A stretch of 64,000 nt of DNA from AR5 sp035762565 (GTDB lineage: Bacteria > Methylomirabilota > Methylomirabilia > Rokubacteriales > CSP1-6): the NCBI GenBank assembly GCA_035762565.1, contig DASTOJ010000015.1:1-64000 (forward strand). The letters run 5' to 3'. Position 1 is the stretch's first letter. The number at the start of each line of letters is the position of its first letter. The position numbers were made by a program, and so were the translations under genes. This document shows, one piece after another, positions 26,333-34,407 of this stretch. Below the pieces are notes generated by a model, which searched no databases, was not told the DNA's origin, and saw only the letters and a list, made by a program, of their open reading frames with translations.

Positions 26333-26909
26333 CGCGGGTCACTCCTTTGAGGAAGATCGTGGCCACGGCGTCGGCGGCGTCGACGAGACGGTAGCCGCGC
26401 TTCCCGAGCACCCAGGACGTGGCCATCTGGTCCATCGCACCGAAGAGCACTTTCGTCGCGACCTTCACGGGCAGGTCGGCCCGGAAGCGGCCGGCCGCCA
26501 CGCCCTCGTCCAGGACGGAGCCGATCAGCTCGAAGTAGGCCGTGACCTCGTGGGCCGAGGCGCCGCGGAAGAACTTGTGCCCCTGTCTCAGCTCCACCTG
26601 CACGACCTCCGCCAGCGCGGGATTCTGCTCGAGCACGGAGAAGTGCAGCCGCACCAGCCGGCGGATCCGGGCGACTGGATCGGACTCGCCGGCGATCTCC
26701 CGCCGGAGGTAGGCGACGAACTCGGCCATCTTCTCACGGAAGAGCGTGACGAGGATCTCCTCCTTCGTCCTGAAGTAGAGATAGATGGTCCCGCTGGCGA
26801 TGCCCGCCTCCCGCGCGATATCCGAGACGCGGGAGTTGTAGTAGCCGCTGCGCGCGAACACGCGGATGGCGGCGTCGACGATCTGCTGCGGCTTGTCGGG
26901 GTCTTTCAT
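26322..26909 (-). CDS. TetR-family (FadR-like) regulator of an acyl-CoA operon
   Basis: A 195-residue regulator. The N-terminal helix-turn-helix spans about residues 8-54: QIVDAAIRVFARSGYYNSRV, then SDIAREAGIASGTIYLYFRT. The C-terminal ligand domain matches TetR_C_33/FadR types that respond to acyl-CoA (ELRQGHKFFRGASAHEVTAY). It heads the tetR-ech-SDR operon and probably represses itself: a perfect palindrome at 26933-26946 covers the region just after its own -10 box. Acyl-CoA as inducer is inference from operon content. Confidence 0.9.
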
Positions 26910-26932
26910 CGGCCTCGGTCTCGCACCTGCAC

Positions 26933-26946
26933 TGAACCGCGGTTCA
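26933..26946. promoter_or_regulatory. Palindromic operator (TetR/FadR type)
   Basis: TGAACCGCGGTTCA is a perfect 14-base palindrome, TGAAC-N4-GTTCA. It overlaps the edge of the -10 box and the presumed start point of the tetR operon, the usual place for autorepression. Confidence 0.75.
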
Positions 26947-26974
26947 TTTTACGGGGACGCGCCGGCACCGTCAA
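26946..26974 (-). promoter_or_regulatory. Promoter of the tetR-ech-SDR operon
   Basis: TTGACG (26969-26974) and TAAAAT (26946-26951) on the minus strand have an exact 17-base spacer, the best sigma-70 promoter in this half of the window. The palindromic operator lies immediately downstream. Confidence 0.75.
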
Positions 26975-27024
26975 TCACGCGGCGCCCGCCGTCCGAACGG
27001 GTGGACCGCCGCGCCGTGGACGGG

Positions 27025-27030
27025 TACCAT
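27025..27030 (+). promoter_or_regulatory. -10-like element of the small exported protein gene
   Basis: TACCAT, 6 bases before the GTG start at 27037; no Shine-Dalgarno fits between. Confidence 0.3.
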
Positions 27031-27036
27031 GGGCGG

Positions 27037-27342
27037 GTGCCACACCTTCGCTTCACACTGATCCTCGCGCTCGCGGCCGTGATGCACCTTGGCGGCGTCA
27101 CCCTGCCCGAGGGAACGGAAGCGTTCGAGGAGATCGAGGAGGCCGCGCACGGACGCCGCCGCCTCGCCCGGCTGGCCCGACAGGCGGACCCACCGTCGGC
27201 CACCGCCGGGCCCGCGACGACGGCCGCAATGCGGCCGCGTCCCGCGTACCACCCGGCGCGGGCCCGGGCAGCGGTGACCACGCCCGCCCGGAAAGCTCCC
27301 ACGCCGCCGCCCGACCCCGCGTCCGCGACCGACGACCACTAG
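27037..27342 (+). CDS. Small exported or membrane-anchored protein, unknown
   Basis: A 101-residue protein starting with GTG. The N-terminus has Arg and a hydrophobic core (FTLILALAAVMHLGGVTL), a signal peptide or anchor. Then come an acidic patch (EGTEAFEEIEEAA), a basic patch (GRRRLARLAR), and a disordered Pro/Ala/Thr-rich tail ending DPASATDDH. I recognise no family. It lies divergent from the tetR operon and 65 bases before the stress-protein gene. The start follows the -10-like TACCAT; the frame also runs upstream, but those residues look non-coding. Confidence 0.5.
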   Translation: MPHLRFTLILALAAVMHLGGVTLPEGTEAFEEIEEAAHGRRRLARLARQADPPSATAGPATTAAMRPRPAYHPARARAAVTTPARKAPTPPPDPASATDDH

Positions 27343-27407
27343 TCCGCTCCTCCCGCGCCCGCTCGCTCATCGCACCACGCCACCACCTTGTGCGCGGAGG
27401 GAGAACC

Positions 27408-27977
27408 ATGACCGTCACATCCGAAGATCGTCTCCGGACCGGAGAGGCCACGCGCGTTCTGCTGGGCGTCCACGGCGGCGAGCCGGCCGGCTGGGAACTC
27501 GAGGCCCGCCGGGCGATCGCCATGTGGGGCGCGCCGTGCGTCCGCATCCTGGCCGTCGTCGACGTCCCGCGGCCGCCGTTCGCCTCGCTCCTGCCGGCGG
27601 CGGCCCGCCGGTACCACGCGGCTCGCGAGGCCTGGCACCGTGCCGAGCAGAGGCGCCTGCAGGGCCTGATCGACGACCTCGCCCCGCTCCTGCCCGGGGG
27701 CTGCGACCTCGCGTGGACCACCGCGACGCGCAGCGACCCTGGACGGGCGATCGCCGAGTACGCGGCCGCGTGGGGCGCCGACGTCGTGCTGGTCGGGGCG
27801 GCGCCCGCGCCCGGCCCCTGGCTCGGCGCCGTGCACGAGCGTGTCATCCGGCATGCGCGCTGCGCCGTGCTCGTGACCCCGGTGTCGCTCGCCCCGCGGC
27901 GGCGCGCCCGCGTTCCCGCGCCGGCGCGCGTGCTGGGCCGTGCGCGGCGTGCCGTGGTCGCCGGCCAGGGAGTCTGA
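27408..27977 (+). CDS. Universal stress protein (UspA) domain protein
   Basis: A 189-residue protein with one Usp fold. RVLLGVHGGEPAGWELEARR forms the first strand and helix, IAEYAAAWGADVVLVGAAP the fourth strand. The usual ATP loop G-x2-G-x9-G(S/T) is degenerate here (GAAPAPGPWLGAVHERVIRH). A basic Arg/Ala/Pro tail of about 25 residues follows. The ATG at 27408 has GGAGGGAG 5 bases before it. It is separated from the TerC gene by 4 bases, so the two form an operon, possibly for metal or membrane stress. Confidence 0.75.
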   Translation: MTVTSEDRLRTGEATRVLLGVHGGEPAGWELEARRAIAMWGAPCVRILAVVDVPRPPFASLLPAAARRYHAAREAWHRAEQRRLQGLIDDLAPLLPGGCDLAWTTATRSDPGRAIAEYAAAWGADVVLVGAAPAPGPWLGAVHERVIRHARCAVLVTPVSLAPRRRARVPAPARVLGRARRAVVAGQGV

Positions 27978-27981
27978 CGCC

Positions 27982-29049
27982 ATGGCCGTCCTGTTCCCGT
28001 TCGCCGAATCCTGGTGGCTCTATGCCCTCTTCGTCGCCGGCGTGCTGCTGCTGTTGACGCTGGACCTCGGGGTCTTTCGACGGGAGGCGCGGGAGATGAC
28101 CTTTCGCGAGGCGCTCGCCTGGTGCACGGTGTGGGTCGCGCTCGCCCTGAGCTTCTGCGTCGCCCTGTACGGCTACGCGCGGTGGCAGTTGCCCCGGGAC
28201 CCGCGGATCGCCGCCCTTCCCGGCTTCGACGCGGCGGACGCCGCCTGGCAGCTGGCGCTGGAATTCCTCACCGGTTACGTCGTCGAGTACTCGCTCTCGG
28301 TCGACAACATCTTCGTCTTCGTGCTGGTGCTCCGCTACTTCGCGGTGCCGGCCCGCTACCAGTACCGGGTGCTGTTCTATGGGATCCTGGGGGCGCTGAT
28401 GTTCCGCGCCGTCTTCATCGCGCTCGGGGCCGTCCTGCTGCAGGTCCACTGGGTCGTATGGCTCTTCGGCGCGTTCCTGGTCGTGACCGGCGTCCGCATG
28501 GCGCTCGGCTCCCAGGACGCCGTCGAGCCCGACCGCAACGTCATCATCCGCCTGGTCCGGCGCTGGCTGCCGGTGACCCCGGACTTCCGCGGCCAGCGGT
28601 TCTTCGTGCGGGAGAGTGGGCGCCTGTGGGCGACCCCGCTGCTGGTGGCCCTGCTCTGCCTGGAGGCGACCGACGTCGTCTTCGCCATCGACTCGGTACC
28701 GGCGATCTTCGCGCTCACGCGGGAGCCGTTCGTCGTCTTCACCTCGAACATCTTCGCGATCCTCGGCCTGCGCTCGATGTACTTCATGCTGGGCGGCGCG
28801 GTCGACCGGTTCCACCTCCTGCGCTACGGGCTGGCGGTCGTGCTGGTGTTCGTCGGCTTCAAGATGACCTGGCTCGACTGGGCGTACGGCGGGAAGTTCC
28901 CGATCGTCTGGTCGCTGGCCATCATCGCCGTCGCCCTGGCGGCGTCGGTGCTCGGCTCGCTCCTGCATCGCCCGCGGTCAGCGGCGTGGAGGAGGGGCCG
29001 CGCGGCCAAGCGCCGCGGCCGCGCGTCCAAGGAGCCCGTGGCGTGGTAG
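27982..29049 (+). CDS. TerC/Alx-family integral membrane protein
   Basis: A 355-residue membrane protein with about eight to nine helices. The family motif occurs twice: EYSLSVDNIFVFVLVL near residue 103 and CLEATDVVFAIDSVPAIFAL near residue 222, whose Asp/Asn residues within the membrane are thought to coordinate metal. FTSNIFAILGLRSMYFMLGG follows. TerC-like proteins export Mn2+ or help load metals into exported proteins. The length and Alx-like N-terminus are normal; the tail is strongly basic. It follows the stress-protein gene by 4 bases. No yybP-ykoY riboswitch is seen ahead of the operon. Confidence 0.92.
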   Translation: MAVLFPFAESWWLYALFVAGVLLLLTLDLGVFRREAREMTFREALAWCTVWVALALSFCVALYGYARWQLPRDPRIAALPGFDAADAAWQLALEFLTGYVVEYSLSVDNIFVFVLVLRYFAVPARYQYRVLFYGILGALMFRAVFIALGAVLLQVHWVVWLFGAFLVVTGVRMALGSQDAVEPDRNVIIRLVRRWLPVTPDFRGQRFFVRESGRLWATPLLVALLCLEATDVVFAIDSVPAIFALTREPFVVFTSNIFAILGLRSMYFMLGGAVDRFHLLRYGLAVVLVFVGFKMTWLDWAYGGKFPIVWSLAIIAVALAASVLGSLLHRPRSAAWRRGRAAKRRGRASKEPVAW

Positions 29050-29052
29050 AGT
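29047..29052 (+). promoter_or_regulatory. -10-like element of the luciferase-like gene
   Basis: TAGAGT overlaps the terC stop codon (TAG at 29047-29049) and is followed by 7 bases and then the ATG at 29060; no Shine-Dalgarno is present. Confidence 0.35.
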
Positions 29053-29059
29053 CGCCGCC

Positions 29060-30055
29060 ATGCGCATCAAGTACCGCGTGGGGGTCATGCCGGGCCCGTG
29101 GCCCACCGGTCCGGCCGGCCGCGAGTTCTTCTGGCGGTTCGTCGAGCTGTGCGAGAAGAGCGAGATCGACTCGCTGTGGTTCTCCGAGCGGCTGTCGTCC
29201 CCGCTGCCGGTGCCCGAACCGATGACTGCCATGGCGGCGGTGGCCGCCCGCACCACCCGGCTCAAGTTCGGGCCGAGCGTGTTCATCACGCCGTTCCGGA
29301 ACCCGGTCCTCATGGCGCGCGAGATCGCCATGGTGGACTATCTCTCGAACGGCCGCATGCTGCCGGCCTTCGGCATCGGCGTCGAGCAGGAGCGGGAGTT
29401 CCACGCGGCCGGCGTCCCCTTCCGTGAGCGCGGCCGGCGCACCGACGAGGCCATCGCGATCATGCGCCGGTGCTGGAGCGACGACGAGGTGACGTTCGCC
29501 GGGGAGTTCTGGCGGCTGGACCGCATCGCGGTGTCGCCGAAGCCGGTTCAGCAGCCGATGCCGCTGTGGATCGGCGGCAACAGCGAGGCGGCCATGCGGC
29601 GGGCGGGCAGGCTCGGGGACGGCTGGATCCCCTCGTTCATCACGCCCGATCAGTTCCGCGCCGGGGTGGCGAAGACCCAGGCGTTCGCGGCCGAGGCCGG
29701 CCGTGAGGTGCCGGCCGACCACTTCGGCGTCCTGTTCTACTGCTGCCTCGACACCGATCCCGCCGCCGCCCGGGCGACCGCGATGCCGTTCGTCCCCCGC
29801 GGGCGCATCGACGACGCGGCGCTCGAGCGTTGCACAGCGTTCGGCCCCTCCGCTCTCGTGCGCGAGCGGCTCGAGGAGTACGTGGCCGGCGGCGGCTCCA
29901 AGTTCATCGTGCGGCCGATGTGCCCACCGGACCGGATGCTCGATCAGCTGGCCCAGCTCGCCACCGACGTCATCCCGGACTTTCATCGCCGTGGGGGTCC
30001 CCACCTGGTCCCTGCATCCCCCGACGCCATCGCCGGAGGTCCCCTGCGGTCCTGA
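29060..30055 (+). CDS. LLM-class flavin-dependent oxidoreductase
   Basis: A 331-residue luciferase-like TIM barrel of the F420- or FMN-dependent kind. RVGVMPGPWPTGPAGREFFW, DSLWFSERLSSPLPVPEPMT, LKFGPSVFITPFRNPVLMAR and GRMLPAFGIGVEQEREF are family features; GIGVEQEREF matches the coenzyme loop. Products oxidise or monooxygenate small organics; the substrate is unknown. It reads from a -10-like box 10 bases after the terC stop and converges on the PLP-enzyme gene, whose stop is 10 bases away. Confidence 0.88.
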   Translation: MRIKYRVGVMPGPWPTGPAGREFFWRFVELCEKSEIDSLWFSERLSSPLPVPEPMTAMAAVAARTTRLKFGPSVFITPFRNPVLMAREIAMVDYLSNGRMLPAFGIGVEQEREFHAAGVPFRERGRRTDEAIAIMRRCWSDDEVTFAGEFWRLDRIAVSPKPVQQPMPLWIGGNSEAAMRRAGRLGDGWIPSFITPDQFRAGVAKTQAFAAEAGREVPADHFGVLFYCCLDTDPAAARATAMPFVPRGRIDDAALERCTAFGPSALVRERLEEYVAGGGSKFIVRPMCPPDRMLDQLAQLATDVIPDFHRRGGPHLVPASPDAIAGGPLRS

Positions 30056-30065
30056 GGTCGCGTGG

Positions 30066-31028
30066 TCAGGGGCTCTGGAGGATCTGGATCAGCAGGTCGG
30101 GGTCGATGTTGCCCCCCGAGAGCACGACGCCGACGCGGGAGCCCCGGGGCAGCGGCAGGCGGCCGGCCAGCACCGCGGCCGCCGGGACGGCGCCCGTCGG
30201 TTCCACGACCACGCGCGCCCGGAGCGCCAGGAACCGAACGGCCGCGCGCACCTCGGCGTCGCTGACGAGCAGGACGTCGGTCAGATTCGCCTTCAAGATG
30301 GGAAACGTCAGCGCCCCCGGCGTGGTGAGCCGGATGCCGTCGGCGATCGTGGGCGGCGGCGGGATCGTCACCCGCTCGCCCTTGCGCAGGGAAAGGTACG
30401 TGTCGTTGGCGCTGTCCGTCTCGACACCGAAGAGCTTCAGGCCGGGGAACAGCGCGCGGGCCACCGTCGAGCACCCGGCCATGAGCCCGCCGCCCCCGAC
30501 CGGCGCGAGCAGCGCGTCGAGCGACGGCACGTCCTCCAGCAGCTCGAGCGCCGCCGTCCCCTGTCCGGCCATGATGGCCGGGTCGTCGTACGGGGGTATC
30601 AGCACCCGACCGGTGCGCGCCATCACCTCGCGCGCCACCTGCTCGCGGTCCTCGGTCAGGCGGTCGTAGAACACGACCTCGGCCCCGTAGGTGCGCGTGG
30701 CCTCCAGCTTCAGGGCCGGCGCGTCCTTCGGCATGCAGATGATGGCCGTGGTGCCGACCATGCGCGCGGCCAACGCCACCCCCTGCGCGTGGTTGCCGGA
30801 GGAGAACGCCACCACCCCCCGCTCGCGCTCAGCCGGCGTCAAGCCCAGCAGCTTGTTGAGGGCGCCGCGGATCTTGAAGGCGCCGGCCCGCTGCAGGTTC
30901 TCGCACTTGAAGAACACGTGATGGCCGCTGGCGTCGTCGAACGACTGGCAGGCGATCACCGGCGTGCGGTTGATGCGGTTGCCCAGCCGGCGGGCGGCGG
31001 CGCGGACGTCCTCCAGGGTCAGCCCCAT
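30066..31028 (-). CDS. Threonine/serine dehydratase-like PLP enzyme
   Basis: A 320-residue fold-type II PLP enzyme, the catalytic part of biosynthetic-type threonine deaminase without an ACT domain. FFKCENLQRAGAFKIRGA contains the PLP Lys near residue 58. SSGNHAQGVALAARMVG binds the substrate carboxylate, GGGGLMAGCS is the phosphate-binding glycine loop, and VVLSGGNIDP closes the fold. It deaminates Thr or Ser, or racemises Ser/Asp-like substrates. The ATG at 31028 is preferred to a TTG at 31043. Confidence 0.9.
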   Translation of the reverse strand: MGLTLEDVRAAARRLGNRINRTPVIACQSFDDASGHHVFFKCENLQRAGAFKIRGALNKLLGLTPAERERGVVAFSSGNHAQGVALAARMVGTTAIICMPKDAPALKLEATRTYGAEVVFYDRLTEDREQVAREVMARTGRVLIPPYDDPAIMAGQGTAALELLEDVPSLDALLAPVGGGGLMAGCSTVARALFPGLKLFGVETDSANDTYLSLRKGERVTIPPPPTIADGIRLTTPGALTFPILKANLTDVLLVSDAEVRAAVRFLALRARVVVEPTGAVPAAAVLAGRLPLPRGSRVGVVLSGGNIDPDLLIQILQSP

Positions 31029-31084
31029 GATGCTGGCGGCCAATTATGCCGGGCCGGGATGCCCGCCGCAAGGCGGGGCTTGGG

Positions 31085-31090
31085 TATACT
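31085..31090 (+). promoter_or_regulatory. -10 element of the S49 peptidase gene
   Basis: TATACT, 10 bases before the ATG at 31101, with no clear -35 at 17 bases. Part of the very-short-leader pattern. Confidence 0.45.
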
Positions 31091-31100
31091 ACTGGGCGCC

Positions 31101-32063
31101 ATGCATCGGCGGGGTGTCTTGCTCGTCGCGTTGCTGCTCGCCGGCTGCTCGTCGGTGATCTCGGTCGACCTTTCCCCGCGTATCCGCCCGCTCGAGGAGG
31201 AGACGGTCGAGGGCAAGGGCGACGCCAAGATCCTGCTCATGGACGTCTCCGGCTTCCTCTCCGACGAGACTCCGAGCGGCGCACTCACGATCGGCACCCC
31301 GCCCCCGCGGGTGCCGATGCTGGTGCGGCTGCGCGAGGAGCTCAAGAAGGCCGGCGACGACCCCAAGGTCCGCGCGCTGGTGGTGCGGATCAACAGCCCC
31401 GGCGGCACGGTGACCGCGTCGGACATCATCTTCCGCGAGCTCACGGCCTTCAAGCGCGCCGGTCGGGTACCGGTGGTGGCCTCGTTGATGGACGTTGCCG
31501 CCTCCGGTGGCTACTACGTCGCGCTCGCGGCCGACACCATCGTGGCCCACCCCACGACCGTCACCGGCTCCATCGGCGTGATCATGATCAGCCTCAACGC
31601 CGAGGGACTGATGCAGAAGCTCGGCGTCGCCACGGCGGCGATCAAGTCCGGCGAGCGCAAGGACATGGGCAGCCCGTTCCGCGCGCTCACCGTGGAGGAG
31701 CGCCAGATCTTCCAGTCGGTGATCGACGACATGCACCGGCAGTTCGTGGCGAGGGTCGTCGAGCGGCGGCAGTTGCCGGCCGCGGCGGCGGCCGGGCTGG
31801 CCGACGGCCGCATCTACACCGCCGAGCAGGCGCTCGGCCACAGGCTCGTGGACCGGATCGGGTACGTCCCCGACGCCCTCGAGGTGGCCCGGCGCGCCGC
31901 CGGGCTCGACGAGGCTCGGGTGATCGTGTACAAGCGCCCGCGCGAGTACCGTGCGACCTACTATGCACGCGCGGAGTCGGAGACGGGCGCGCTCGCCACG
32001 CTCGCGCAGGCCGCCGGCCTGGCGGGAGTCGGGCCGAAGTTCCTGTATCTTTGGCTGGAATAG
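31101..32063 (+). CDS. sppA: Signal peptide peptidase SppA-like S49 serine peptidase (lipoprotein)
   Basis: A 320-residue S49 peptidase of the single-domain SppA type. The N-terminus is a lipoprotein signal with lipobox LLLAGC (Cys near residue 16), so it sits on the outer face of the inner membrane. The catalytic dyad is Ser in DVAASGGYYVA and Lys in IKSGERKDMGSPFRAL; INSPGGTVTASD is the family's glycine loop. It degrades signal-peptide remnants or faulty membrane proteins. It converges on a small Cys-rich gene with 17 bases between. Confidence 0.92.
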   Translation: MHRRGVLLVALLLAGCSSVISVDLSPRIRPLEEETVEGKGDAKILLMDVSGFLSDETPSGALTIGTPPPRVPMLVRLREELKKAGDDPKVRALVVRINSPGGTVTASDIIFRELTAFKRAGRVPVVASLMDVAASGGYYVALAADTIVAHPTTVTGSIGVIMISLNAEGLMQKLGVATAAIKSGERKDMGSPFRALTVEERQIFQSVIDDMHRQFVARVVERRQLPAAAAAGLADGRIYTAEQALGHRLVDRIGYVPDALEVARRAAGLDEARVIVYKRPREYRATYYARAESETGALATLAQAAGLAGVGPKFLYLWLE

Positions 32064-32080
32064 CGCTGAACGACGGACAG

Positions 32081-32272
32081 TCAGGACGGCTCGGCGCGCC
32101 CCGGCTCAGGCGGGCGCGCGAAGCCGGCGCAGCTCAGGACGGGCAGGCGTGGATACTTCGGGAAGCGCGGGTCCGTCGCACTCAGCCCGCACAGCCAGAA
32201 GGTCGCCCCGCGGCCGGACACCACCGTGCGCGCGTGCGCGCACGTCGCGCAGAGTCCTATCGGCCCTTCCAC
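32081..32272 (-). CDS. Small Cys-containing protein, zinc-ribbon-like
   Basis: A 63-residue protein starting with GTG. It has a CxxC pair (GLCATCAHAR), a third Cys in FWLCGLS and a fourth in LSCAGFARPP: a plausible four-Cys metal site in a tiny fold. The stretch DPRFPKYPRLPVLSC looks like a conserved small domain. It overlaps the 3' end of the enoyl-CoA hydratase gene by 16 bases and is probably the last gene of that operon. I know no characterised relative. Confidence 0.55.
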   Translation of the reverse strand: MEGPIGLCATCAHARTVVSGRGATFWLCGLSATDPRFPKYPRLPVLSCAGFARPPEPGRAEPS

Positions 32273-33042
32273 TGCGGGGCGCGCCTGGCAAAGAAGGCCT
32301 CGATGCCTTCGCGGGCGTCGTCGGAGAGCCCGACCAGCGTGATCAGCTCGCGCAGGTAGCGGAGCGCCTTGCCGTACTCCATGTCCTGGATCGTCGAGGC
32401 CGCCTCCTTGGCGAGCGCCACCGCCGCGGGGCTGAACGTCGCCAGGCGGGCGGCCAGCGCGCCGGTCTCACGCCCGAGCTCGGCGCGCGGGACGACGCGG
32501 CTCACCAGTCCCATCTCGAGGGCCTCGCGGGCAGTCACGGTCTCGCCGGAGAGGATCATCAGCATCCCGCGCTTGCGCCCGACCGCTCGCAGGATGGGCG
32601 CCATCACCACCAGCGGCAGCAGTCCCACCGTGATCTCGGGCAGCCCGAACACCGCGTCGTCGGCAGCGATCACCACGTCGCACCCGGCCGCCAGCCCGCA
32701 GCCGCCGGCCAGCGCGTAGCCGTGCACCTGGGCGATGACGGGCGTGCGCATGCGCGTGATCGCTTCCAGGATACGCGCCAGGCCGCCGAACGACTCGCGG
32801 GCCTGCAGTGTCGTCCCCCGGTCGCCCACCCCCTTGAGGTCGGCGCCTGCGCAGAAGGCGCGGTCGCCCGCGCCGGCGAGCACGATCACCCGGGCCGCGG
32901 CGTCCACCTCCCAGGCGGCGAGCGCCGCCTCCAGCTCCTGCACCATCGTGCGCGACAGCGCGTTGCGGACCTCAGGCCGGTTCAGCGTGATACGCGCCAC
33001 GCCGTTCTCGAGGGCGGTGAGCAGGGTCTCGTAGCGACTCAC
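32257..33042 (-). CDS. Enoyl-CoA hydratase/isomerase family protein
   Basis: A 261-residue crotonase-fold protein: ITLNRPEVRNALSRTMVQEL, GAGDRAFCAGADLKGVG (oxyanion strand), QVHGYALAGGCGLAAGCDVV, and FGLPEITVGLLPLVVMAPIL with a catalytic Glu. The C-terminal DAREGIEAFFARRAPQWKG is the standard trimer tail. It lies in a minus-strand run with a NUDIX CoA-type hydrolase (4-base overlap), a 2-oxopentenoate-hydratase relative and an amidase, hinting at degradation of an aromatic or amide substrate, but this is weak inference. Confidence 0.9.
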   Translation of the reverse strand: MSRYETLLTALENGVARITLNRPEVRNALSRTMVQELEAALAAWEVDAAARVIVLAGAGDRAFCAGADLKGVGDRGTTLQARESFGGLARILEAITRMRTPVIAQVHGYALAGGCGLAAGCDVVIAADDAVFGLPEITVGLLPLVVMAPILRAVGRKRGMLMILSGETVTAREALEMGLVSRVVPRAELGRETGALAARLATFSPAAVALAKEAASTIQDMEYGKALRYLRELITLVGLSDDAREGIEAFFARRAPQWKGR

Positions 33043-33641
33043 TGGTCGGCGACCAGGTCGAGATACTGCTTGAGAATGCGGGCGGTGGCCCCCCAGATCG
33101 TCTCGCGCTGGTAGTCGTAGAAATAGACGTCGCGCGCCACGCCGTCACGCTCCCACCGCTCGACCCGGAAGCACCCGCGAGCCAGTAGCGCCGCCACCGG
33201 CACCTCGATCACCTTCTCGATCTCCTCGCCGTCGGGCTGCCAGACCACCGGCCCCCGGACCACGCCCACCCACGGCGTGATCACGAACCGGGTGGCGAAC
33301 GTCTCGGTGTCGTCCAGCAGGCCGAGCGGCTCCACCGACGCCGGCTCCAGCCCCACCTCCTCCTGGGCCTCGCGCAGCGCCGCCTGCAGGTCGTCGGCGT
33401 CACCAGCGTCGACGCGCCCCCCGGGAAACGAGATCTGGCCGGCGTGGTGGCCCACGCGGTCGGTTCGCTTGGCGAACACCAGGTGCGCCTCGCCGCGATC
33501 GACGAGCGGCACCAGCACCGCGGCCCGCACGAGTGGCCCCGGTGGCACGATCCGCCGCGCGCGGCCCGCCAGCCGCGCGCGCGTCCGGGCCACCAGCGTG
33601 TCGACACTCAGGCCGCCCACGGCCCGGCGCTCGTCAGGCAA
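33039..33641 (-). CDS. NUDIX hydrolase, coenzyme A pyrophosphatase (NudL) type
   Basis: A 200-residue NUDIX protein. The CoA-pyrophosphatase signature precedes the box: LVFAKRTDRVGHHAGQISFPGG. The NUDIX helix is AALREAQEEVGL with the metal-binding Glu residues. Such enzymes split CoA or acyl-CoA into phosphopantetheine and 3',5'-ADP, clearing aberrant CoA derivatives. It starts with TTG at 33641, overlapping the hydratase stop by 8 bases, and its stop overlaps the enoyl-CoA hydratase start by 4. An internal GTG at 33620 is another possible start. Confidence 0.88.
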   Translation of the reverse strand: MPDERRAVGGLSVDTLVARTRARLAGRARRIVPPGPLVRAAVLVPLVDRGEAHLVFAKRTDRVGHHAGQISFPGGRVDAGDADDLQAALREAQEEVGLEPASVEPLGLLDDTETFATRFVITPWVGVVRGPVVWQPDGEEIEKVIEVPVAALLARGCFRVERWERDGVARDVYFYDYQRETIWGATARILKQYLDLVADQ

Positions 33642-34407
33642 AGCGGACCGACACCGAGCCCAGCCGGGTGTACGTCGCGCGCACGGCGTCGCCGGCGCGC
33701 GGCCGCAGGAGCCTCGAGACGGAGCCCGTCATGACGACGTCGCCGGCCCGCAAGCCGAGCCCGCGCGCGCCCAGGTGATTGGCGACCCACGCCAGCGCGT
33801 TCAGCGGGTTGCCCATGACCTCGGCCGCCGTGGCGGTCGCCGCGATCGTCCCGTTGTGCTCGTAGACGAGCCCCTCGAGCGCGAGGTCGAGGCCCGTGAT
33901 CGGCGTCAGGGCCCCGCCGAGCACGACGGCGCTGGCGTAGATCCCCTCGGCGATGAGGTCGGTGCCGACCGTCTTGCCGCTGTAGCGGAAGTCGACCAGC
34001 TCCAGCGCGGCCAGCGCGCCCTCCACGGCGGCCGCCGCCCGCGCCGCCGTGACGCCGGGCCCGGCCAGCTCCCGGCGCATCACGAACGCGATCTCGGCCT
34101 CGACCGCCGGCGCGGTGAAGCGTGCGAACGGCACCTCCGCCCGGCTGGCCAGCACTCCGGAGGCCAGCAGGAACGCGCAACCCGGCTCGCTCAGCTCGTT
34201 GGCCTCCTGCGCCGCGCGCGTGGTGAACGCGGCCTTCCAGCCGGCCAGCCGCTCGCCGCGGGCGAGCAGCGCCTCGCGCAGCCGGTCTTGAAGCCGGTAG
34301 GCCTCGGCCAGGTCGAGCCGCCGCCCTCTCTCGCTGGGCGGCCGGGTCGGCCCGGGCTCGCTGCGGGCCCGGAGGAACTCGTCGATCAGCGGAGCGTCGA
34401 GACTCAC
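33634..34407 (-). CDS. 2-keto-4-pentenoate hydratase (MhpD)/FAH-family protein
   Basis: A 257-residue protein of the MhpD branch: AEAYRLQDRLREALLARGE, GWKAAFTTRAAQEANELSEP, the acidic metal site in EAEIAFVMRRELAGPGV, ALELVDFRYSGKT, and the end GDVVMTGSVSRLLRPRAGD. MhpD hydrates 2-hydroxypenta-2,4-dienoate in meta-cleavage pathways; oxalocrotonate decarboxylase is the near alternative. The GTG at 34407 overlaps the preceding protease stop (GTGA). The same frame is open far upstream to 36549, but that part runs antisense-like through other genes and is not coding. Confidence 0.87.
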   Translation of the reverse strand: MSLDAPLIDEFLRARSEPGPTRPPSERGRRLDLAEAYRLQDRLREALLARGERLAGWKAAFTTRAAQEANELSEPGCAFLLASGVLASRAEVPFARFTAPAVEAEIAFVMRRELAGPGVTAARAAAAVEGALAALELVDFRYSGKTVGTDLIAEGIYASAVVLGGALTPITGLDLALEGLVYEHNGTIAATATAAEVMGNPLNALAWVANHLGARGLGLRAGDVVMTGSVSRLLRPRAGDAVRATYTRLGSVSVRFA

